Positions 1-7,790 of a stretch of DNA of 17,894 bases are shown here, one piece after another. The stretch comes from an uncultured Lachnospiraceae bacterium (GTDB lineage Bacteria; Bacillota; Clostridia; Lachnospirales; Lachnospiraceae). A model generated the notes under the pieces. The model searched no databases and had not been told where the DNA came from. It was given only the letters and a program-made list of their open reading frames with translations. The translations under genes and the position numbers were made by a program. The stretch covers positions 1 to 17,894 of the forward strand of contig CAJTJZ010000061.1 in assembly GCA_910576895.1 (NCBI GenBank). The letters are read 5' to 3'. Each line of letters opens with the position of its first letter. Position 1 is the stretch's first letter.

Positions 1-16
1 GTCGTGCACATCACTT

Positions 17-52
17 TATACTGAGCGGTCATATTTTTCGACCGCCAGTATA
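17..52 (-). terminator. Hairpin downstream of the M60 protease gene, possible terminator
   Basis: A 13-bp stem (TATACTG, one bulged A, GCGGTC pairing with GACCGCCAGTATA) with a 9-nt T-rich loop lies about 15 nt beyond the TAG stop of the large protease gene. The position suits a transcription terminator or an mRNA 3'-end stabiliser. On the minus strand no run of T follows the stem, so classical intrinsic termination is not certain. Confidence 0.5.
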
Positions 53-66
53 ATACATATGATTTA

Positions 67-3000
67 CTACTCCGAAAAGTTGCTTCCTGTTAAAGTAATC
101 TCTGGTAACTGTGTTGGTATTGTTATAATTTTTGTATCGCTGACAATACGTTCACCCTCTAAAGTTTTTGCATTATCAACACGATAAAGTTCACCACGTA
201 CCCCTTTTATTGTCTTTAGAGTATCAAGATCCCATTGATTAGGTTCTATATAATATATCCAAGTTCCATCGGAAGTTTCGCCAAGATTTCCATTTTCTGG
301 TACATCTGCAAAGATAACTTGTTTTGCTTCTACCTTGTCATCTTTTACACCAATTACATTACCCTCTGTGTCATATAATATAACAATATTATAGGCAGGA
401 TTTCCTTTATAGATTCCTGAAAAAATTAAAGAACCTTTTGGTATTACATCCTCGGCTTTATCACCATATTTGTAATCATCTTTTAAAACTCCAATTGCTG
501 GTATATTACTTGCATCTCCCGTATTATCTACTGCTGTTAAAAATTCCAGATTATCCCCAGAAGGACCACAAATTTCAATTTCCTTAATAGAAATCGTACC
601 TTCTTGAGCAATCGTAAGTTTTACATATCTTGCATCATAAGTTCCAATCCAGTTTTGACGTTCGTTTTCCTCTACAGAATCAAACCAAATCGTTTCTGCT
701 GTTTCGCTTCCTTTTAGATTAGTATAATTTTCTTTTACTGGTATCCAAGTCATGCCATTATTGCTAACCATAACAGTAATCGAAGATACTGCACTTCCTT
801 CATATTTTAATGCTGTAATTTCTTTTACCTCATGCATATCAATAGTAATTTCTGCACTTCCATTTGTAACTTTTCCTTGGTATGTTCCATCTGCATCTTT
901 CTTATTATCAAGAATACGTTCAATGCTGTTTACTTTCTTTGCAACAACATTATTCGGATTTGATGCATCATAACCACTATCTGGATCATTATCTTCCGCT
1001 TCTATTACAGCATCATTTTCTGATGTCATAGTAGTTTCAACTGTCCAAGAAGTTTTATCTAAAACACCATCTGTTTGAATCTTTACCGATCCAGCAGATG
1101 CTGCTTTGGAGTAATTTAAGAACTTATCAACTGCTTTTACTGTATAAGTCATCACTCTATTATTAATTGTAGAAACGGTATCTACAAAAACAGTAGACTC
1201 CTTTGTATTGATTGGCTGGAAGCCAACTACTTTTGACTCAGTAACTCCATTGCTTGTCATGCTCCTTATAATTTCATAACCAAGAATTAACTTCTTATCC
1301 TGATTTGTTGCAATCGTAAGCTGTACCTGATTAGCATTAGCTGTCGCTTCTGCTGTAACAACATCTTTATCAAGAATTGTATTTGTTTCTGTAATTGTTC
1401 CATCTGCATTTTTATGATCCACACGATAATTTCTAGCATCTGCATTGATATAATAAAGTGCCTTTTTCTCTGGTTCACCATATTTTTTAGCATAAGCAAT
1501 CGTATCCTCATCTGGTATCATACCCCAACGTTCAAAGAATGGAAGGATATTTTTATTTGCGGCTGCACAAGAAAGTCGCATCAAGTTCTGATCTGTTCCT
1601 CCATTTAATGTAAGACCTTCTTGTGGTGCTTTTTTAGGATTTCTGCAATAAGTATCTACACGAGCAAAAAATAGATTTGCAAACTGTTCTTCATAAGTAG
1701 CATACATATATTGATCATCTTTATTATTGTCAAATGCCATATGAAGCTGCCAATATAATGCCAGTTGTGTAAATACATTAGAAGCACGCCCTACTGTTCC
1801 AGAAGTAACTTTCTTATATACATTTTCATAAGTATAGCGTTCCTTACCTGTTAAAAGCTGTGCAAAATAGTTATTTGTCACTTCTGCAACTGCATAAGTA
1901 CCTTGATTAATATCATGACCAATTTCATGAGCAATGCCCCAACCAAAATCAGTCGTACCCGTTAAAGCAGTCGAACCCCATTCTATCCCAATATGATTTC
2001 CAGATGCATACATAAAAGCACCAGCAAACATTCTCATATAACGAATATTTAAGTGTTGAGAAGGGAGAGCATTTCTATTCACATTAGCAGTATCACTATT
2101 TTTCACTGCTGCTTCCTGATTACTAAGTCCTTTATGATGATAGAACAGTTGCATGGTATCTTCCATTCCCTTTAAAGCATTATCAAGGGCTGCAACTTTA
2201 TCCGAAGCATTTTTAATTCCAGCCAAAGCCTGCTCTGCAGGTAAGGAATACATCATTTGATCCATCATAATATCCGTTGCATTTAAAATACAATTTGTTC
2301 TATCATAATCGTAATTTACCGTTTTTGCACCATCTTTATGTATCTCATTATGTTTACTTTCAATAGTAGTTACATAGCTTTCCAATTCTGTGATATATGT
2401 TTTAATTGCATTTGTTCTTTCTATTCCTGTTTTTCCATAAACACTTAATACTGGAATATCACTTCCTCCAAGAACACGAACAGCGTATTTATCATTTACA
2501 TTATTTCCAGTGTAGGCAATATAAATCTGTCCACCACGTTCACAGTTTGTACTTCCAATTTGAGGAACTGTAATTTCATTTCTTCCCACTTTTAGATTAG
2601 AAGCTTTCATAAAGCTATTCGCTTCTGCATGCTGCTGTGTCATAACAAGTTGAAGTTCTGCATTATCTCCTGTTCTTTTTGTATTATGCCCAACATATAC
2701 AACAAGCGTTTCTCCTGCATAAGCAACTTTTCCAAGCGGCTGCCATGCATTTAAACCACCAAAGCCAAGATGACCATCTTTTTTTGCTGTAATTCGATTA
2801 TCAACTTCATAAGAAGGAGATAAATTTTCATGAGTTAAAATATATTCTGCATTTTCAAGTTCCAGTTTTAATTCCTTATAAAGCGGATGTTTTTCTTTGC
2901 TTACTTCATCTTCTGTTTCCAACCGCTGTTTTAAATCTTCCACTGTCTGTGCATTTACATCTGTTCTTAAGGTTGTGTGCATTTCATCTACATATAAGTC

Positions 3001-5391
3001 CATAATATCATCTTCTAAAGAATCATACTGATAGAAGCGGATTTCTCCTACTTTCATTTCTGCACGACTATATGCCCTGCCAAAGCAGATATGGATTTTA
3101 TTGACTTTTACGGTAGAATCAAATTTTGCAATATAAAATTGTTTTCCATTTTCATCTTGTTTGCGAAGTAAACGACAACCAATTACTTTTCTTGCATTAT
3201 TATCTGTACCTGTCTCCGAATTCCAATATTCAATTCTAGCATATTCAAGAGAAGCAACTTCATCTACTGCTGCAAAGGTAAAGTAATTCATTTCATACTC
3301 ATTATCAAAAGTAAGAAACATTCCTTTATCCATACCAACATAGGATACACCATCATCCCAGTCTGTTTTACTCCAATAAGAGCTATAATCATTATCTACA
3401 AGACCAAAAGCACTTTTTGCTGTAGTATCTAGCGGACTTGTTTGCATAGAAGCTCCACCATGTCCACCAATAGTAGCATCTGTAATATGAGCTGACACTT
3501 TTCCTTCTCCATTGGAAGTATTTAATAGCTTATAACTTGGAAGTATTGGAAGTGTTTCTTCTTTTGGTGTTCCTGTAGCTTCCAAAGATGGCTTACCCCA
3601 TCCAAGTTGATTCCAGCCAATAACATAAACTGTGTAAGTAACACCATTTTCTAGTCCAGAGATAGTATAAGTATTATCTTCTAGTTTTCCAGTACCTTCT
3701 TTTACAGGTTCAAAACCATCAACAACAGGTTTATATTGATCTTTTGCTTCTTCTGCTTTTTTATAATAAACCATATAGCCTTTGGAATCGCTCATTGCTT
3801 TCCATTGTACACGAAGTGAATGGAATCCATCCGTTGTTGTTACATAATCAGGAGGATCTGGCAAAGCAGTAGGTTCTGGAATACCTATGATTTCTTTTGA
3901 CCATTGACTTCTCCAATCACCATTCACAGAACGTACTTTTATTGTGTATTCTTCAAAATTAATTAAAGACTCATCATTAATTGCACTAATGGTATAGGTA
4001 TTTTCTGCAACACTAATTATTTGTGATGTTGTTCCATTTTTCACAGGACCTTCTACAAATAGTTCATATCCTGTAACATTTGTTTGTCTTGTCCAAGATA
4101 CGGTTATTTGTTCATCTCCCGCTATTGGTTCTTGTAATGTTGGAACATCAAGTGCAGGAGCAGGAATCCGTTTTTCCATATCATTAACAAATTCTACTTT
4201 TGCAATATTTACTAATTTGTCATTCTTCTTTGTTCCAGAAATTTTAATCGTTACTCTTTTTACAGCAATTTGACCTGCAAAATCTAAAATAAGAGAACCA
4301 TCACTTTCTGTTGTTACAGAAGGCTTCTTTATACTTGTTTTTGCAGCTTTTACTTTTCTTGATTTAGAAGCTTTTGTTTCTTCTATTGTGAGTTCCAATG
4401 GATTTTCTTCGTTTTCATCCGAATAAACAAGAACTGTTCCTGAACGAATATCACTATCTATTGTTCCTTGTTCTGTCGTTTCTCCGGGTGCAAGAAGTCG
4501 CATACCACCAATTTTCTCTGTACTATCTGGTAAAGCAATCGATAATTCCACTGGTTTTTCTTTGGAAATTACAGTATCTTCTGCTCGTTTTAACGTAATT
4601 TCCTGACCTTTTGTTAAATCAATAATATTGCCATTTACAATTTCTGTACCTTCTTCTGTCTTAATTTCCTTGTAAAGAGCTAATTTTTCAATAGAAGAAA
4701 GTTGTTCTTTTTCTTTCATATTTTGTACTACATATTGCAAATCAGTAATATCTATTTTTCCGTCATTATTTAAGTCAGAATTAGAAGCAGTATTTTCATC
4801 CTTTCGGATATGAGATAAAAGTGTTTCTGTATCCTCTTTATTTATCTTTTGATCGCCATTAATATCGCCAATACGAAGCCAGCCAGTATTTACCTCTTTT
4901 GTTTCTGTTGTAATTTTAGAAGAGGAAACTACAATTTTATGAATAGAACCTGCTTTTACTTCAATATCTTTTTGCTCATATGTGGCAAATTTATCTGCTG
5001 AAATCGTAATAAAATAACTGCCTTCTGGTACATCAAAATGGGCAGTCCGCATAGTATTTCCTGTATTTAATGCCTCTGTATTGGAAAAATCTAACTCTTT
5101 TGTGGAATTATAATTATTCCCATTACTAATTCCCACCGATACTTTTCCTTTATATGGAAAGAGAGAGGAAGAACGCACTTCAATTTCCAAAGCTCCACCA
5201 TCTTTTTGTTCTGATTCTTTTGAAATAGAAACTCCTGTAGCTGTCTTTTGAAAATACTCAGAAAATGATGTTGCTGTTTCTGCTGTATTTGCAGCTTTCA
5301 CAGAATTACTTGCCCTATCAAATAATGCAGGAACAAAACATGATTGAAAAGCTAGACAAGCAGTAAGTAATGTTGCCATTAATTTTTTCAT
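67..5391 (-). CDS. Secreted multidomain M60-family metallopeptidase with dockerin, Fn3 and discoidin-like domains
   Basis: A 1774-residue exported protein, probably a zinc metallopeptidase acting on glycoproteins such as mucins (the known role of M60/enhancin-like enzymes). A Sec signal spans about residues 1-33, with a likely cut near VKA|AN. Next come a beta-sandwich like carboxypeptidase-regulatory modules (about 65-157), a dockerin type I-like pair of EF-hand loops (176-188 and 206-217, DxNxD pattern), an unassigned region (230-405), two Fn3-like domains (about 412-508 and 513-610) and a discoidin/F5-8C-like domain (about 640-790). The M60 region (about 850-1300) carries HEIGH at 1155-1159 and a downstream Glu at 1170, matching the HExxH...E gluzincin pattern. 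A further Fn3-like segment (about 1340-1440) and a second discoidin-like domain (about 1485-1608) follow, then an unassigned tail. No LPXTG or C-terminal membrane segment is seen, so it is secreted or attached through the dockerin. The start is supported by AAAGGAG about 8 nt upstream. No cohesin partner is in the window. Confidence 0.92.
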   Translation of the reverse strand: MKKLMATLLTACLAFQSCFVPALFDRASNSVKAANTAETATSFSEYFQKTATGVSISKESEQKDGGALEIEVRSSSLFPYKGKVSVGISNGNNYNSTKELDFSNTEALNTGNTMRTAHFDVPEGSYFITISADKFATYEQKDIEVKAGSIHKIVVSSSKITTETKEVNTGWLRIGDINGDQKINKEDTETLLSHIRKDENTASNSDLNNDGKIDITDLQYVVQNMKEKEQLSSIEKLALYKEIKTEEGTEIVNGNIIDLTKGQEITLKRAEDTVISKEKPVELSIALPDSTEKIGGMRLLAPGETTEQGTIDSDIRSGTVLVYSDENEENPLELTIEETKASKSRKVKAAKTSIKKPSVTTESDGSLILDFAGQIAVKRVTIKISGTKKNDKLVNIAKVEFVNDMEKRIPAPALDVPTLQEPIAGDEQITVSWTRQTNVTGYELFVEGPVKNGTTSQIISVAENTYTISAINDESLINFEEYTIKVRSVNGDWRSQWSKEIIGIPEPTALPDPPDYVTTTDGFHSLRVQWKAMSDSKGYMVYYKKAEEAKDQYKPVVDGFEPVKEGTGKLEDNTYTISGLENGVTYTVYVIGWNQLGWGKPSLEATGTPKEETLPILPSYKLLNTSNGEGKVSAHITDATIGGHGGASMQTSPLDTTAKSAFGLVDNDYSSYWSKTDWDDGVSYVGMDKGMFLTFDNEYEMNYFTFAAVDEVASLEYARIEYWNSETGTDNNARKVIGCRLLRKQDENGKQFYIAKFDSTVKVNKIHICFGRAYSRAEMKVGEIRFYQYDSLEDDIMDLYVDEMHTTLRTDVNAQTVEDLKQRLETEDEVSKEKHPLYKELKLELENAEYILTHENLSPSYEVDNRITAKKDGHLGFGGLNAWQPLGKVAYAGETLVVYVGHNTKRTGDNAELQLVMTQQHAEANSFMKASNLKVGRNEITVPQIGSTNCERGGQIYIAYTGNNVNDKYAVRVLGGSDIPVLSVYGKTGIERTNAIKTYITELESYVTTIESKHNEIHKDGAKTVNYDYDRTNCILNATDIMMDQMMYSLPAEQALAGIKNASDKVAALDNALKGMEDTMQLFYHHKGLSNQEAAVKNSDTANVNRNALPSQHLNIRYMRMFAGAFMYASGNHIGIEWGSTALTGTTDFGWGIAHEIGHDINQGTYAVAEVTNNYFAQLLTGKERYTYENVYKKVTSGTVGRASNVFTQLALYWQLHMAFDNNKDDQYMYATYEEQFANLFFARVDTYCRNPKKAPQEGLTLNGGTDQNLMRLSCAAANKNILPFFERWGMIPDEDTIAYAKKYGEPEKKALYYINADARNYRVDHKNADGTITETNTILDKDVVTAEATANANQVQLTIATNQDKKLILGYEIIRSMTSNGVTESKVVGFQPINTKESTVFVDTVSTINNRVMTYTVKAVDKFLNYSKAASAGSVKIQTDGVLDKTSWTVETTMTSENDAVIEAEDNDPDSGYDASNPNNVVAKKVNSIERILDNKKDADGTYQGKVTNGSAEITIDMHEVKEITALKYEGSAVSSITVMVSNNGMTWIPVKENYTNLKGSETAETIWFDSVEENERQNWIGTYDARYVKLTIAQEGTISIKEIEICGPSGDNLEFLTAVDNTGDASNIPAIGVLKDDYKYGDKAEDVIPKGSLIFSGIYKGNPAYNIVILYDTEGNVIGVKDDKVEAKQVIFADVPENGNLGETSDGTWIYYIEPNQWDLDTLKTIKGVRGELYRVDNAKTLEGERIVSDTKIITIPTQLPEITLTGSNFSE

Positions 5392-5407
5392 ATTTTTTTC
5401 TCCTTTC

Positions 5408-5434
5408 TTATTTTTTATTGTACATAGATAGCAT
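5408..5434 (-). CDS. Possible 8-codon leader peptide upstream of the protease gene
   Basis: ATG followed by seven codons and TAA encodes MLSMYNKK. It is preceded by AAAGGAGG at near-ideal spacing, a better ribosome site than most genes here have. The stop codon lies 16 nt before the protease ATG and adjoins the protease RBS, so translation of the two could be coupled. No attenuator hairpin is evident between them. It may equally be a chance ORF. Confidence 0.3.
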   Translation of the reverse strand: MLSMYNKK

Positions 5435-5439
5435 AATTC

Positions 5440-5455
5440 CTCCTTTCTATTGACT
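5440..5455. repeat. 16-nt sequence shared with the tetR promoter region
   Basis: CTCCTTTCTATTGACT occurs here and again, in the same orientation, at 10346-10361. Here its complement supplies the RBS of the 8-codon leader ORF. In the other copy the final TTGACT is the -35 of the tetR promoter. Chance identity in A+T-rich DNA cannot be excluded. Confidence 0.4.
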
Positions 5456-5498
5456 ATCCTATGTCATCTGGTAAAAAAAGGCATTAAAGGACATATTA

Positions 5499-5527
5499 AT
5501 TTTATCATCATTTTGCACAAAAAGCAA
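5499..5527 (-). promoter_or_regulatory. Candidate promoter of the M60 protease gene
   Basis: Reading leftward, TTGCTT (5522-5527), a 17-nt spacer and TAAAAT (5499-5504) make a plausible sigma-A-type promoter. It lies between the upstream terminator and the leader ORF. The -10 matches 5 of 6 bases and the -35 only 3 of 6, so this is a weak prediction. Confidence 0.3.
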
Positions 5528-5574
5528 TAAAATTTTTGTATATTTTAAACGAAGAATTACTGAAAAAGAAAAGA

Positions 5575-5598
5575 GTCAGGTTTGCAAGCAAACCTGAC
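5575..5598 (-). terminator. Intrinsic terminator of the lipoprotein-MMPL operon
   Basis: GTCAGGTTTG and CAAACCTGAC form a perfect 10-bp stem around a 4-nt loop. On the minus strand it is followed by the T-rich stretch TCTTTTCTTTTT. It sits about 24 nt beyond the TAA of the MMPL gene and separates that operon from the protease gene. Confidence 0.85.
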
Positions 5599-5621
5599 AA
5601 GTCCTACTCTATTTTACAAAT

Positions 5622-7733
5622 TTAGCTATGAATTGTTTTTGTAGAAAATTTTCTTTGCTTTTCTCCTTTTGGTAAAAATCCTCCACTTGTTCTTACAATA
5701 ATTGGATCAAGTATCATAAAGAATGCTGGTAATATGAAAATAACAACAATGGTACTAATCACAGCCCCTCTGGAAAGAAGTACACAGATAGCACTAATCA
5801 TATCAATATTGGAATAAAGTCCGACTCCAAAAGTTGCAGCAAATAAACTTGTTCCACTTACAAGAATTGATTTCATCGATGTTTTATGTGCAATAGAAAT
5901 CGCTTCCATCTTATCTTTTCCAAGTCCTCGCTCTTTTTGATAACGACTTGTCATAAGAATTGCATAATCTACGGTTGCACCAAGCTGAATTGTACCAATG
6001 ACAATGCCTGCCACAAAGGGAAGTGTTTCTCCGCTGTAAAAAGGAACTGCCATATTCACACAAATTGCAAATTCAATAACAGCAACTAAAACAATCGGAA
6101 GACTGATAGACTTAAATACAAACAATATAATCACAAAAATGGAAATAATCGAAGCTGTATTTACATTCACAAGATCCACATTCGTTACATCTGCAAGATC
6201 CTTTGTAAGAGGAGCTTCTCCAATTACCATAGATTCTTCACTAAAGCCCTTTACAATTTCTTGAACCTTTGCAATTTCTGCATTTACTTCATCGGTTGCT
6301 GTTTTATAATCAGAACAGACAAACATCATTTCATATTGTCCTGTTTTTAACATAGATAATGCATCATCTGGTAAAAGTTCTTCTGGCAGTGCTGCACCAA
6401 GCAAAGAATTATATCCAAGTGCCCAAGTAACACCATCTACTTCTTTTATTTCTTGTAACATCTCTTGTTTTTCACTTGCTGATAATCCATTTTTTAATAA
6501 AATAATTTGAATATTATTCATATTAAATTCTTCTTCTAATTTCTTATTTGCAATCGAGCTATCTAATGTTTTTGGCAAAGAAGAATCTAAATTATAATAA
6601 ATTTCATAATTATTATTTCCATGAATTGCAGGTAACAGCATAATTGCAAAAATGACAAGCCAAAGCTTATAATGTTTTGTAATAAAATCACTGATTCTAT
6701 CAAAATTTGGCAATAAGGAACGATGTGCTGTTTTTTCAATTGCCCCATCAAATGTTAAAATCATAGCTGGAAGCAAGGTAATACAACAAATAACACCAAT
6801 AACAACACCTTTCATCATAACAATTCCAAGATCCATACCAAGAGAAAATGTCATAAAACACAAGGCTGCAAATCCAGCAATGGTTGTAACAGAACTGCCT
6901 GCTACGGACTTAAATGTATTAGAAATAGCATGTGCCATTGCACGCTGTTTATCATTATTGTAAAGTTCCTTTTTATCCTCATATGTATTTAATAAAAAGA
7001 TAGAATAATCCATCGTAACACCAAGCTGTAAAATTGCTACCAGTGCTTGTGTAATATAGGAAATCTGTCCAAGAAACAGATTGCTGCCAAGATTATAGAC
7101 AATAGCAATTCCAATATCAAGAAGAAATAATATAGGAACAACAAAGGAATCCATAGCAAGCAAAAGTACAAGCAATGACATCAAGGCAGCAATGACAACA
7201 TAAATTGGCATTTCTGCAAGGAAAATATTTTTTATATCGGTAACAATTCCTGACATACCACTAATATAACATTGTTTTCCTACCGTTTTTCTCATTTGTT
7301 CAATTGCTTCCATTGTTTCATCAGCAGACGTTGTATGGTCAAAAAATGCAATCATCATCGTTGCACCATTATCATTAAATAATGCTTCTTTAATATTATT
7401 TGGAAGAAGTTCAATAGGAACATCAACATCTAAAAACGAATCATACCATAAAACATCCGTTACATGTTCAATTTCTGTAATTTGCTCTTTTAATGTGGCA
7501 ACATCCTGCATTTCCATATCTTCCACAACAATGACAGAGAAAGCACCATTCCCAAACTCATCTACCATAATATCCTGCCCTTCTACTGTTTCCAGAGAAG
7601 AAGGCAGATAACTTAATACATCATAATTAATCTTTGTCTTTAAATAGCCGAATACAGAAGGAATTAATAGTAATACAGCTATTATCATAATAAGAATATT
7701 ATGTTTACTCACCCATTTTCCAAATTGAAGCAT
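5622..7733 (-). CDS. MMPL/RND-family membrane transporter
   Basis: A polytopic proton-driven exporter-like protein of about 703 residues with the two-fold repeat typical of MMPL proteins: one N-terminal membrane helix (about 13-31), an extracytoplasmic domain, five helices (about 176-330), then a second helix (about 356-371), domain and five-helix set (about 525-678). Each half carries a helix-4 Asp-Tyr pair (TMDY, D242-Y243; TVDY, D589-Y590), equivalent to the proton-relay residues known in MmpL proteins. The start at 7733 (MLQFGKW) is chosen because GGGGA lies about 9 nt upstream and the family usually begins this way. An ATG at 7748 would add five residues but lacks an evident RBS. It is the second gene of an operon with the upstream DG-repeat lipoprotein (57-nt gap, no terminator) and is probably under TetR control. 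Substrate is unknown: lipids, drugs or peptides are possible. Confidence 0.92.
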   Translation of the reverse strand: MLQFGKWVSKHNILIMIIAVLLLIPSVFGYLKTKINYDVLSYLPSSLETVEGQDIMVDEFGNGAFSVIVVEDMEMQDVATLKEQITEIEHVTDVLWYDSFLDVDVPIELLPNNIKEALFNDNGATMMIAFFDHTTSADETMEAIEQMRKTVGKQCYISGMSGIVTDIKNIFLAEMPIYVVIAALMSLLVLLLAMDSFVVPILFLLDIGIAIVYNLGSNLFLGQISYITQALVAILQLGVTMDYSIFLLNTYEDKKELYNNDKQRAMAHAISNTFKSVAGSSVTTIAGFAALCFMTFSLGMDLGIVMMKGVVIGVICCITLLPAMILTFDGAIEKTAHRSLLPNFDRISDFITKHYKLWLVIFAIMLLPAIHGNNNYEIYYNLDSSLPKTLDSSIANKKLEEEFNMNNIQIILLKNGLSASEKQEMLQEIKEVDGVTWALGYNSLLGAALPEELLPDDALSMLKTGQYEMMFVCSDYKTATDEVNAEIAKVQEIVKGFSEESMVIGEAPLTKDLADVTNVDLVNVNTASIISIFVIILFVFKSISLPIVLVAVIEFAICVNMAVPFYSGETLPFVAGIVIGTIQLGATVDYAILMTSRYQKERGLGKDKMEAISIAHKTSMKSILVSGTSLFAATFGVGLYSNIDMISAICVLLSRGAVISTIVVIFILPAFFMILDPIIVRTSGGFLPKGEKQRKFSTKTIHS

Positions 7734-7790
7734 AGATTCATTCCCCATTTCTATACAATATATGTTGCTTTTTATTTTTTCTTTTTTTTC

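Noticed and set aside
70..108. LPXTG-like sorting signal (LPEITLTG) at the protease C terminus
   Set aside because: The spacing of the motif is wrong, and no hydrophobic helix or basic tail follows.
5350..5391. Lipobox LTAC at residues 9-12 of the protease
   Set aside because: The hydrophobic stretch before the Cys is too short for a usual lipoprotein signal, and hydrophobic sequence continues beyond it, which suits a normal signal peptide better.
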